From: Strigops habroptila
Taxonomy: Eukaryota > Chordata > Aves > Psittaciformes > Psittacidae
DNA: 64,000 bases
NCBI RefSeq assembly: GCF_004027225.2
Contig: NC_044277.2
Span: 89,726,283 to 89,790,282 of the forward strand
Direction of reading: 5' to 3'
Shown: one piece after another, positions 50,006-62,225 of the stretch
How positions within the stretch are numbered: the stretch's first letter is position 1
How the letters are laid out: each line of letters begins with the position of its first letter
The notes under the pieces: model-generated
Seen by the model: the letters and a program-made list of their open reading frames with translations, nothing else
What the model was told of the DNA's origin: nothing
The model's database searches: none
Position numbers and translations under genes: made by a program

Positions 50006-53000
50006 CAGTAAACCAGTACCAGTCCCAGATAAGAGTGTTGGCAGGAGGTGGGGCAGATGAAGTTCTCATATATATTCATTCCCATTAGGACTCTTGCATT
50101 GTCTCAGGAGGCACAGCACAGACCCCGAGGTGCTGGCACACCTCTTCAGAACTCTTTGTGATCCTACAAAGTATTGTGTTCAGAACTGAGCTGTGCCTGT
50201 GCACAGAAGAGTGCAGGGAACAGACATTAGAGAGAAAGGGGGAGACTTCACCACGTCAACTCAAATAGTTGTTCCTGCTCCTCTCACTCATAACTGTTCT
50301 TTAGAGCCTTGTGCTTTCCCTGCTTTGCAATCAGTTTAGTTGGACCAAACTGATTTTGCTAGCCCAACCTCTTGGAAATCAGGGCCACAGATGCGTGTGT
50401 CTGATGTGCACCTCAGAATGCAGCTGGGATGTACCTGGGGCACACACCCAGTTTTAGGAATGCAGGAGTGTTCCCCAGCTCCGTAATCACAGTATGCCAT
50501 TAGTTTTTGCATAGCCTCTTCTACCCAGCTTGGGCTGCTGGCCCACACAGCCTCATAACATCTCTTGAGTTGGACAGGTTTATGGTTGCCAGATGTGCTG
50601 GGCTGCTTGTGGTTTCTGCCCAAACAGAGTTTCTCTGTGGGGAACAAATCCGTGTCTGCCAAACATTTCCTGGAGATTTCCAGATCTGAAGCAACCTAGT
50701 CAGAGCAGTAATATAAGCCTGTCTCTGGATATTTAAAGTCTGTGTACTTTTCTCTACATTTAGAGAGCACCTCCACAGAGCATGCATGGCTAGTCTGACA
50801 GATCCTAGAAATGTGTATATTGCTAGCCAGGAAAAACTATATCCTAGAGGAAGTTACCCCAAAAAAAGCTATTGTCCTCAGGATGCCCTCTGAAAAGTAA
50901 TCTGCAGCTGACCTCATGGTCCCTACATTAGGAGGAGAATTTCTGGCCTGATGTAGGCACTGATGTGCTGTATTCTTTGTTGTATTAGTACACTAGTAGT
51001 ACCAGCGAGATGAAAACCTCCAACTTTCCAGTGTTTCTCATCCTAGAAGTGCTCGCAGATAAGTATAATTGACCATATTGAAATATTAGTAGACACTGCT
51101 GAATTAGATGGATCCGAGTTAGATGTTAATACAGAGGAACTGATGCACTGAATCAGTTCTGAGCTCTTCTTCTCTCTATGTCTAAAGGACAGACAATTCA
51201 GGGTTTTGTTACTGTTGCAAATCTTTAATCGTTGCAGAAGACACTGGTCATGCTCATTGGAAGGTCAGAGGAAATAATGGATTAATATAATCTCTGTTTA
51301 TGGAAGTCATGGAAATAGTTTTGGTCATTTGGAGTGCAGGGTGATTGTTTCATTGCTAATTCACATCTTTAAAACATTGGTTCTTCTGCATTTGCAGAGG
51401 GCATCAAGAGAAATGGATGCAACAGATGTCAGGTAGGTCCATTTCATTGAGCAAATCAAGATCCTGGAAGCTTAAACCTGTACAGCAGTGTGAACAGTGT
51501 TTGGATTCTCCTGGGCTGGGCTTACCAGCCAGTGGTGGCAGTGATGGATTCAGTTTTCCCAGCTTCAGTATATTTCAGAATAATGTGACCCATATAATGT
51601 CAAAAAATCAGTAAGCTTCAAGCAAGAAGCTTATTTGAAATACATGCAAAGCCAGTGAATTGTTCTCCAGATAGATGGTTGGTTGGTTCAATTCGGGCTT
51701 GCTGCCAGTGCTTAGAAATTCCATTCTAGCCTCAGTGTGGCAAAGAGCTTGCTTTGGTGTATGGCCTTTGAAGATCCTATGGAAGATCCCACCCTACTCC
51801 CTAATTCAACGACCTGCATATAGTTTTATTAATTGCACGCTTTTCTGGAAGCCTGCTAATGGCTTGGGGTTTTCGGCATGTTTGTTTGGCAGAATTTGAA
51901 AGAAAATCAGCACAAAGTATGATAGACACGGCTTGTTGTCCACTTCTTGTCTGTTCACTGCCATGTATCTGAACTAGGATAGCTACTGGGACGTGGACTT
52001 TGTGGGTAGAAGGACTTGGAAGGATGAGGCAGAAATCTAGGCCAAATGATTTTGTCCCTGAAGGATCTGATGAAAACCCCAGGCTATGAAATACGGAATG
52101 TGTTCTGTCTTAAGCCTGTTCAAACCATACTTTCAGAGCTTTTAACCTCCAGATATTAATGCTCTTCCAAAGCTATATTTATGATAAAAAAATAAGATCA
52201 AATAGTAGAATTCCAGCAGGTTTCCTTTAAAATTTTAATGATTGCCATATGATACATTATCTTGCAGTTAATGGAGTAGCAGGAGACCTACTATTAGAAT
52301 CTTAAATGCCAAGAAATAAAAAAGCCAAATGTTGTCACAAATACTCTGCACTCTGGAAACATACGAAAGTGAAGCTGGAGGTCCAAGCTTTGCCTTCGTA
52401 CTCAGTAACTCCTTTTTCACAGAGAGACTAGAGTTAGTAGTGGGATGTGAAGGATAAGCTGATATTCCATCTAAGGAAGTATGACAGATTCTAAAATTAA
52501 GTAATTATTAGTAATCAATATATTACAAACTTGTTTTTAATTTTTATTTCTTTTTGTCTACCTTTTAAATTTTAAATGTGCTCCTGCTGTGGTGTTCACA
52601 GAACAACTTGGCATCTAAAGACCCAGTATAGTAATGAAAAGAAGAAAAAAAAAATCAAAACCTGTTATCAGGTTTGTAATTTACAGTTACTTTGGTTTAA
52701 TGCAACATGAACATTAAAAAAGGCTTGTTACATGAATCATCACAAAACTGGTAATCCTTAATGTTTGAAGCTTTACACCAGTTCAGAGGTGACAGGTTCT
52801 GAGTAGCAGCTGCTTAGCTCAATGGGACTGCACAGGTGAGAAGAGGCTGCAGAACCAAACTCCTCCTTAAAACCCAGCTCTGATGTACTGCTGTCCAGGC
52901 TTTGGGGAGGTGGGAGGGAAAGACACTTAGCAATGTGCCTCCCAGAGCAGAAGGCCGCTGTTACGTCTTTCTGCTTTGTGGGATGGGAAGACCTGTTTTC

Positions 53001-56000
53001 CCTCTGTGGTCAGTCTGGACCCTGCTGAGCAGTTGTCCTCCTGCTGGATTGTGGGTCCAGCCAATGTAGAAGTCTAGCCCAAGGGGCATTAAAATCACTT
53101 ATGTGTCTCAGCACCAGCATTGTGTCAGGGAAGAAATCTGCCCTTAAGGGCTTCCCTGCTGTGATGCCATTCTGTGCCATTGCCAATGTGGAGTTATCCC
53201 TGGAAGACAAAAGAATATCTGTCTCTCAATATTTGTCTGGAAAGCACCAATACTTCCTTTCTTGTTTAGATCTGTGTCAATGAAAAGGAATGCCTGTGAG
53301 ATAAACTATTGTAAACCCAATGAGAAGGAGATGTAAGTAATGGAAGCCCTCATGTTAAAATCATCCATTTTTTCTACACTCTGACTTGCTGGTCTGCAGG
53401 TAAGATTTGTTAGTGGATGAGGTGGTCTATAGATCTGGTTGGGCTTTTACTGAGTAATCCAGAATGGAGCATAGCAATACATCAGTTGTACTCTAAACTG
53501 AAAGAGGATGAAGATCATGCACTTTGCAGCCTGGTGTAAATACTGTCCAATGCATATCAGTGGCCTTTCTGCGCCCCACAGACTTTGGCATCAGCAGGAT
53601 CCTGCTCTGGCTTTCTTCTAAGTTCTTAAGTAATCTCCAGGAAGCTGTATTTCCTCTTGGCAAAAGGAGTGACTGAAAATCCAGTAAGTGATCTTTATGA
53701 ACATCATTTAAATTCTCTGTATTGCATTTGAATACTAATCCCTGGCCAGCCTTGAGCTGTTCTTTCTACTTGCTTATTCTCAACTATTGTGTGTGTAGTT
53801 TCATATTGTTCTGCCACCTTTCACCTCCTTTGCCTTGAGGCTAAGGTGTGGAAGCTGAAGCAGTGAAGACCCCGGTCACAATTGTTCAGGTGCTGCTCTG
53901 CTGGAAGAGGTCAGTGTAACAAGAGGGCCAGAACAACATATTGATTCTTCTTACCATAGAAATCAGTGACCTTCTAGGAGAGTCCTAGTGTGCATACATA
54001 GATTTAGGTTTTGATGTTTGGTCAAGGACAATCTGTAGCGAGGATAGAAAAATTGGAGGTTCAAACCAGTCATAATTCACCATCTCTTAGACCGGTAGGG
54101 TTGCCAGTTAAGAATGCTACCTTTATATTTCAGCAGCCTTGTGAATGAAGTATAAGCATTTGCCCTAAGGAGCAGCGTAAAAAAATCCCAACCTTGAAAG
54201 GTTAGGGACATGCTGCGTTCATTTGTAGATGAAGGGATGTTGGCTTTCTTTTGGTTTTGTCAGTGTACGGTTCAGCTAAAAGAAAAACATTGTGCTGTTT
54301 CCTGTGTGTCTTTTGTACTTGGTAAAGTATCACCTAAGCATCCCTGTATTTTATTAATTGCATGCTCTTCTTTTGATGCTGCTTAATAAGGTATCTAATG
54401 TTGGATTCCGCTCCATTGCCATGGGAAAGTAGTATTCAACCAGACAAAAGAAACACAGAAGGAATCTCTTAAAACAGGGATTTAATTTGTTGTTTTGCTG
54501 TACAAGTGTATCTTGAGTATGTGAAAAAACACGTCCTCTTTCATACATTCATCCCCACCCCCCACGATGCCTATGACCCTAATCTTGAAGTGCCTTTTCT
54601 ACCCTTAATTGTAGTTTTTAGGAGAGTGAACATTACTAAGACATTGCTCCAGCTGGTCGGAGTTTCTGCTGAAAGGCCCTTGCTAGATAGGGTTCACTTC
54701 AGCTCGCTGCAGTATTTCAGCCTTGCATCCCAGCAGGAGCTTGAGTTGACTGTGCAGAGGGGTTTCCTCCCTTATTGTTGTTGTGGGGTTTGTTTTGTTT
54801 TTTTTTTACTTAGGATGCCATAAAGACGTGAACTTTCAGGAAATTCTTTTTCTTTATGAGGGCCAGATTCTGGAAGTTAGTACTAAAGCCTGGTACCCTC
54901 TATTTCATCATTTTGATTGTGTAGAATTAATCAGACCTTGATGTGTCTGCAATGGAAGAGAGCATAATTTTTGGAGAGTATAGACATCAGAAGGGGAAAC
55001 CTGCTACTTTTTACAAAACCTCTTTTTAGAAAAGAAATACTTTCCTAAGTTACCAAATGCAAACAAGTTAGGTACCACCATCTGTTATAGGTGTAACAAA
55101 TGCAGTATTAAGGAATGCCTGTGTGGCCATTAAATCAAATAAGAAATTAGTCATATATTTAGTGTAGTTGAATGTTTGTGGTAATGTGTATTGCTGATAA
55201 TTCATACTGACAGTAAGCTCTGAAAATACCAACCTGAATATCTTCTGACAAAACTTTCCATGTAGCAAAACATAAATTTGCCTGTAGTAATTTAAAAGTT
55301 GTCCTTGTGTGGCTTCCTGAAGCACAGTGCTATTTTATAAGCCAGTCATCTAAAGAAAAAACAGACGCATCTCTTGTGAAATGAGTGTTGAATGCCTCAT
55401 ATGTACTTATATTTCTTTACATTTATTTCGTAGTGCTTGTTGGACCTCCAAGCATGTCTTGAATCCCTTCCAATATGTTTTTCTTAATCTGAAAGAATAT
55501 GGAATACAGCTGATTGCTATGCATCCCTCACTTTTCTCCTTTCAGGTGGTTTTTAGCTTTCAGTTTTGAAGGTAATTCAGTCTGTAGACTGGTGTAGACT
55601 ACAGGTTGATAGAGGAGAATGGAGATGATAATGTTACTTCAGTATCCTGTGTCCCTCCTGCCAAAACTTTACATTGCCATCTAAGTCACCAGTGGGGCTG
55701 CATCTAGGTTTAGTTCACCAATCATTAGTGTCAGCCTTGATGCTATTTCCCAACCACAGATGAGTGTGAGTTTATTGTCCTATTTTTAAGATATATTTCA
55801 GAGTTGTTTCACATCGGCTGTATGTATCATGTTTGCTGTCACTGGCTCAGTTCTCAGTGGAGCTTGAGAAGAGTTTCTGCGCTTTTTTGAGTAACTGCAG
55901 TTCTTTTCCTGTTGTCCTTTAATTTCTCCAGTTGTTGTTTAGTGACATAGTTGTGTGTTTTATACCTTTTCAGTAAAACAACTTGTCAAATGTCCTAGGG

Positions 56001-56093
56001 GTTTCCTTGTTTGGCTACTGGAAATCTCAAACCAAACAAACAACCCCACCAACCCATCAAACAACAAAGAAAAAAAAAGCCCACCACCACCAC

Positions 56094-56110
56094 AAAAAAA
56101 AAAAAAAAAA
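56094..56110 (+). repeat. A-rich low-complexity stretch with poly-A17
   Basis: An (AAAC)-like and (CCA)n stretch from about 56,030 ends in 17 A. This is simple sequence only. The lysine/histidine-rich open frames across it are artefacts of composition. Confidence 0.85.
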
Positions 56111-56956
56111 GCCCAAGAAAAACTCATCACCCTTTCAATTAAAATTCTTTCCTTGTGGAAGCTCAAATGAAAAGCACTCGAACGCTGACTAGAGCTTACA
56201 TTTTTGCCTGTTATTTTGCTTGCTCCAGATCAGTTGTGCTTTATTTATACTTGAGTCTCTTCCTATTGGATGCGTTCCCTCTTGCCTAAGAAAATGCACT
56301 TAGGTCGGTTCCTTTCTTCCTAAAGTATTAAAAAGTATTTCATATACTGTGCTGAGAATTTTAATTTAATCTTTTTCTTTCCTGAGCAAACCAAGGAGGT
56401 TGGTTTGCATCTGCAAGCAAATACAGCATGCATCTGTAATTTCAGTACATTTCCAAGCATAAGCCAGAGAAGCAATCTTTGAATAAGATTTAGTAGGATG
56501 GGCAGACATGCTATTGGCAGAAGATTTGAATTGATTCATAAACTGCTCTTCTTTTTTTCATTTGCACAAATTTAGATCTAGTGCTATGTGCATTTGTGTG
56601 GTATCTGTCCAGAAGGAGGTTGTTGAGGAGGGGAAATGTCCCCAGAGGTATTGATTTACCACAGGCTCTTCTTTAAGAAGGTCTTCCAGTTCCTTCTGCT
56701 ACTTCTATTTCTCCTACAGCTGCCAGCCCTGTAAACACGAATCTAAATACAAATTATTTTTTAAATGGATTGTTGTGTATAAAGTAGTGTTCCTAGTGTT
56801 TAAGGAAAAAATCCAGCCATGGAAACTGAAAAATAATGCTGATGCTACCTCCATGGTCAGTGGAGAGGTCATCCTGCAGAATCCCAACCTTTGTGCAGAG
56901 AAACTCCTTAATCTTCTGTTGAAGTGGCAGGGATTTTGTGCTTTGGAAATGTACTT

Positions 56957-57235
56957 AGAATCACAGAATCATAGAATGGCTTGGGTTGGGACCTTAGAGA
57001 TCATCTAGTTCCAACACCCCTGCCATGGGCAGGGACGCCATCCACTAGACCAGGTTGCTCAAAGCCCCATCAAGCCTGGCCTTGAACACTGCCAGGCATG
57101 GGGCAGCCACAGCTTCTCTGGGCAACCTGTGCCAGGGCTTCACCACCCTCACAGGGAAGAGCTTCTTCCTAACGTCTAATCTAAATCTACCCTCTGTCAG
57201 CTTGAAGCTATTCCCCCTTGTGGGTGGACACCTTA
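56957..57235 (-). mobile_element. 5'-truncated CR1 LINE 3' end
   Basis: The minus strand ends in the CR1 terminal repeats (complement of agaatcacagaatcatagaa). Its upstream part still encodes an intact stretch of the ORF2 C-terminus, with [33 protein letters not shown] and FKARLDGALSNLV. It is less decayed than the 49-kb copy. It abuts the (CATTC)n array that opens the next repeat block. Confidence 0.93.
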
Positions 57236-57275
57236 GACCTAGGTCATTACTTGTCATGCAGAGTTGTAGGCATAA

Positions 57276-57385
57276 CATAGCATAACCTATTCCATTTCTA
57301 TTCTGTTCTAGTCCATTCCATTCCTTTCTGTTCCATCCTATTCCATTGCATTGCATTCCATAGTATTGCATTCCATTCCCTACAC
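57276..57385 (+). repeat. (CATTC)n array, left inverted flank
   Basis: Imperfect pentamer and decamer repeats of the type ATTCCATTCC and TTGCATTCCA, with interruptions such as TTCTGTTCTA. It is the reverse complement in kind of the array at 59,272-59,393. Confidence 0.9.
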
Positions 57386-57399
57386 TCACCCTGAGCTGA

Positions 57400-59270
57400 A
57401 AAACAATGAGACTGATTTCCCTCAATGCCAGGGATTTTCAGCTCCAAAAATGCTTTCAAGGACACAAATCACAAAGCTTACAAGTGGAAACAGGATTTTA
57501 TTTTATTCCATTTGATTTTGGTTTTGTTACTTTTAATTTTATATTATGTTATTTCATTTTGCTTGTTTTTTTGTTTTTCGTTGGTTGCTTTTCTTACTCT
57601 GTTTCAGAGCTGATGCTCACAAGCATCAACATACATGTAGCCAAGAGCAGGCTGATGCATTCTTCAGCTTAGCTTGAAAAAACATCCTTTGCAGTCTGGG
57701 AAAGGAAAACAACAGAGCCACAGAAAGCAGCAGCAGGAAGACAGGTCAAGCAGCCCCTGTCTCCTGAAGAGTGGGAAAGTGAAGAATGAACATTGGAACC
57801 GACCACACACAAATGTTCAAGAAGGAGGAGGTGTCTGGTACCGTGGGGTATTTCCCAAAGTATGACACCTACCGATGACAAGCACACTACTGACTTCCAA
57901 CTCTTGCTCAGCCGCTGCGCTTCCTGGCAAGGAATAAATGAAGTGCTCTTGTACCTGCCCAGCGCTAGTGTTGCACGCAGGGAGAGCTGGAAAGTGGCAG
58001 CTGCTGAAGGGGCAGCAAGGCTGAAGCCCTTCCAAGCAGAGGCTGCTCTTCACAAGCAAGAACCCCCAGGGAAATGGAGCCACAGGAAGAGCAGAGCTCA
58101 CTGCTGCTCCAAGGGCAATCCTCATTGGGCATTGCTCACTGGGCAATGGAGCCAGAGAGAGCCAGGGCACAAGTGGTGCCTTGGAGGTGCAAGAACAGCA
58201 AGCAAGAACTGAGCCCAAAGGGCCTGGGGAAGCCCTGACTGGGGACTGTGGTCAGTGCTACAGAGGACAAGCAACAAGTCCCAGGGCCACGCTGGGGCCA
58301 CCCTGGGAGTCCAGAAGCCTTCCTCCCCCTGGATGTGGGGCACGAGGGCCACCTGCATGGAGCAGGAGCAGCAGCCTTTAGGCCACAATAGCCCAAAGGA
58401 GCCCCATTGAGGGGCTGTGCTTGGCTGTGGAGGAAGGCAAAAAACCCCAGGGACACTTGCTAGTCCACCTTGGGGGGAAAAAAGCCTTCCACCCCCAGCT
58501 GCAGGACATGAGAGGCCACTTTCATGGTGCATGAGCACCAGGTGATAACCCAGAGCACCGGGACCAGAGGAGCCCTGACAAGTGGTCATGCTCAGTGCTC
58601 AGAGGAAGGCAAAAAACCCCCGGGGCCAGTGTCAATCTGCTCTGGGGGAAAATTCCTTCCTGACCCCAGCACTTGTGATCGGCTACTCCCTGAGCATGTG
58701 AGCAAGACCTGCTCCTGATCCACGGGCCTGTTATGCCTCCCAGAAGATGCCCAAGCCCTATTCTCCCTCAACCTGGAGCCACCTCAGGGGCTGCTGAGAG
58801 TGGGCGAAGGCCACCGGCCTGATCGACCTTGGGGGCAAGAATCCTTCCTACACCTGGCAGGGCACCAGTGCCTGCTCCAAGGCACTGGGATCCCTGGAAA
58901 CATCTCTGCATCCTATTGCTTACGGTTGCTGCCCCTGGCTCCGTGGGACATGAGAGTGGTGAGCTCTGCAGTGCTCCTCAAGAAGGCGTTCCTATGGTCT
59001 GGCCATGGCTATCAAGCTGAAAAAGGATTGCTATCCCTCCGACGAGCTAAGAAGCTGGTGCTGCCAGGAGCTGGCCTTGGAGCGGAGAACCTCCAGCAGC
59101 CTTGATCAGCCGCTGGTCTTCCTCTCTCAGCCCCCTGTAAGTAACTCCAGCAGCTCAGGGACTTCCTCTCAGATGTCATCAGGTTGCCCTGGGCCACCTC
59201 TGCCAGGGAACACAGGAGGATGCTCCCTTTTATCCTGTCCTGGGGCATTTTGACTGCTGTGTTGCTGGGT
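57400..59270. repeat. GC-rich block with internal tandem units, likely inserted element
   Basis: This block is richer in GC and purines than the flanking intron and is bracketed by the inverted pentamer arrays. Between about 58,200 and 58,960 I count four related units at spacings of roughly 170-200 bases. Their anchors are AGAGGACAAGCAACAAG near 58,262, AGGAAGGCAAAAAACCCC at 58,431 and again at 58,603, and a weaker copy near 58,799. Each is followed some 45-60 bases later by a CCTTCC block. The unit at 58,600-58,710 (GGGGGAAAATTCCTTCCTGACCCC type, then CCTGAGCATGTG) resembles a repeat I recall from turtle and crocodilian sequence, unverified. Open frames across it resemble no known protein. 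Confidence 0.7.
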
Positions 59271-59271
59271 T

Positions 59272-59393
59272 GTGGCATGGAATGGAGGGGCATGAAATGG
59301 GATGGAATGGAATGGAATGGAGAGGCATAGAATGGAATGGAATAGAATAGAAGTGCAATGGAATGGAATGCAATGGAATGAAATACAAATCAC
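59272..59393 (+). repeat. (GAATG)n array, right inverted flank
   Basis: GGAATGGAATGG-type pentamers with interruptions such as GAGGCATAGAAT and GTGCAATGG. Its reverse complement closely parallels the left array in motif and in the interspersed TTGCA and TTCTA interruptions. Confidence 0.92.
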
Positions 59394-62132
59394 TGGGGAT
59401 GCTTGGCTTTTACTGAACAGGATGTTTAAACAAAGAGTGAGGATGTCTAGAATGTGAAAGCGGTACAGACTGGAGACTGAGAAAGAATGATAGGGCTGTG
59501 GAAGAGCGAGTGAAAACTGTGTCTGGAGTGATGACTATTTTCCAGCATATACATGCAAGCTTTCAATAAATGTCCTATAAAGTGCTACAGAAAGTGCAGA
59601 GATAATACTTTTACACAGCATTATTGTCACTGTGAGAATTTGTTTGCCAATGTCTGTCAAGCATTTTGAACAAGGGCATATTTATATACGGTAATAATTT
59701 CACATTTATTTAGCTGCTAGGCGACTATGAAACAATGTAAGGTTCTTCCTCCAGACTACCACCACAACTTCACTTGATCTTGACACCCCCTATTTCTTCC
59801 TATGCACTTGGGAATTATGGACATCTATGTTTTGGTTCCATGTTTTTTAATTTCTGTACTAGTTTTGGATAGGATAGCATTAATTTTCTGCACAGTAGCT
59901 TGTATCAGGCTATGTTTTGGATTTATGATGAAAACAGTGTTGATACCATAGGGAAGTTTGGAAATGGGCTTGATCAAAGAAGTTTGCTTGGACAGTTAAA
60001 GCCATTAAATCTCTTCAGTCAACTTGTGTTTTCCAGGCCTTAGGCAGCTCCAGATTCATCAGGAGGACAACAAACTTTGCAGTCTGATGTTAGTTTCTGG
60101 ACTTGATCCCTTCTCTCTCTGCCGACTGTCTGACTTCCAGATATTTTGAAAGCTTCTTGGTGATGGAAGCAGCTACTCTTGTGGTGTCTTTTTTTTTATT
60201 ATGGTGTTGTAAGTGTTTTGCTGTGCTCCATCACTGCGTGTGAGATGTCTGCATTTTTAGCTGGTGGAAAGCTCAAAGTTGGCGAGCTTTAAAAATCATT
60301 TTTCTATACTTTCAGAAAATTAATTTCTGTGAAGTTGGTCTGTACTGCTTCTAAAGCTAGGAAAATTCTACTTTGCTCTTTCACAGCTTGATTAAAATTT
60401 AGGAAAATCTGAGAATTTTAAGACCTTTCAGTACTACATGGGGAGAAAGCAGAATAGTCAAAATAGGATGAGGCTGTAATGAAAAGCCTTTGAGTAACTG
60501 TGTTGATTAACTGAAAATGAGAGCTGTTTGTGGTTTAGGATGTATTCTGACCAAAAGCTCGTATCTGATAAAGGCCGTTATTTGAGAGAGGGTGATCAAG
60601 GAACAGAGCCTTGCAGATTGTGGAGGGAAGGTTTCAGAAACATGATTGCCTTCTGTGATCAAACACCATGTAATTGTTTCACAGATGAAAACATGAATAC
60701 TCTTACGTATAACGAAATATTCTATGGCAGCTCAGGCTAATCTGTGTGCTAACTGCCATTATCTGTCCAATGCTTGGCCATGTCCACTTCAGCTGGAACT
60801 AGCATGTGTCCAGAAAATCATCTAATGAAAGAATAGGACCCAACAAAAATAGCGTTTGGCCAAATCAGCTGTGTGGACCAGCTCTTCATACAGCTACAAT
60901 GCCCAGCTCAATGGAGATCACAGGCATTTACAGCTAGAAGGGAAAAACCCCATATCAGCTTGGATTTCAATTGTGTTGCCTTACTGTGGAACCACACCTA
61001 AAGCCACAGCAAGGGCAGCAGGGAGAAGCGGAGCTGCCCTATTCTCTCTTCAAAGCATCGGTTGTTTGTTTTTAATGTACCTTCCTATAGGAAGAAGAAA
61101 GGACAAGATTGTGGCCAGGATATGTAGGAAGGACAGAAAATTAACGGCTTCCTCCATAAGCTAGTGTTGGCACCAGAAGTAGTTAGAAATATTTATTGCT
61201 CTAATTTAACTGGGTCCTATACAGAAACTTTTTCACTTTGTCTGGCAGAATTGGATGTCGCAGTCGTATTAGGCCTTCTGGTAATCTGAATGTGTTGCAA
61301 CACCACTAATATTTGCTTTTTCTAGCAGTGTTTTACATGATTATGTGATGAGGGTTGGGCAGTAGTAGTCAAATGTGTCCTTTATGCAGTAGTATCGTTT
61401 TCAAGAGAACTATGTCAAAAGGGTGCAACGTGAGTACACTCAACTGAGTCATGCAGGTCTAAAGTAAAACTGGTGCATTAATAAGACAGACGTAAACAGA
61501 AGTCATACCTTTAATCTTATGGGTAGTAATATAGAGCAATAGATGAAAATAAAAGATTTCTTATGACAATGGTAAGCCATACTGTATAACTTGTGCTACT
61601 ACATGTAGCCTTTGTCAATTATTGCTGATCTATGTCGTGTCTCTAATAGTACTAGTTTCAAATACTTGCTATATGTTGTGGGTTTTCACAATGAGTCTCC
61701 ATCTTGTACTCTGCAAAAAAGATCTCAGACTTAGTCTAGGGTAGTCTAGGGTCTCCCATTTAGCTTAACCTGTTCTTAAGGTTCAACTTCACAGTTGAGT
61801 CAAGGACACAGTAAGCAGTTGTTGTAGTGTGGAGGTAGAAGAGGGATTGTTAAATCTCTCATGGCTTTCTTAATGTAGTTTTTGAGGAATGACACAACAT
61901 CTCTTGCTTTCCTAGAAGAGGTTATTGCTTTCTTCCCTTCACTTGTCTGTAATTTCTTGTTTATGATGACTTGCTTATGACAGGTGAGGGAAAAGGGTAA
62001 ATGCCCTTGTACGCTCTCCCTTCCTACTACTCAGAAAGGAGAATCAACAACATGAGGATGGCTGCTCTAGCATCTTACTTCAAAAGTAAGAGTTGTCAGC
62101 ATCAACAAAGTTCATGCTTGTGTGCATGAACA

Positions 62133-62225
62133 AAGAATCGTTGAACAGGTCTAGGAAGAGCTTTGAAGAGATTGCGTCCAACTGTTCACATAGCTTGTCT
62201 GAGGGTTGACCTGTGCATTCTCTGC
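62133..62225 (-). mobile_element. Possible degenerate CR1 3' fragment
   Basis: The pattern AAAGAATCGTTGAA, then GGAAGAGCTTTGAAGAGATTG, then GTCCAACTGTTCAC resembles the reverse complement of the CR1 3' end in older subfamilies (AGAATCGTTGAGGTTGGAAAAG, GTCCAACC). Similarity is loose. Confidence 0.35.

Noticed and set aside
55983..56192. Histidine/lysine-rich open frames
   Set aside because: They arise from the CCA and poly-A simple repeats.
57793..58589. Overlapping open frames of 100-155 codons on both strands in the GC-rich block
   Set aside because: They follow the ~170-200-base repeats in several frames at once and resemble no protein. Composition and repetition explain them.
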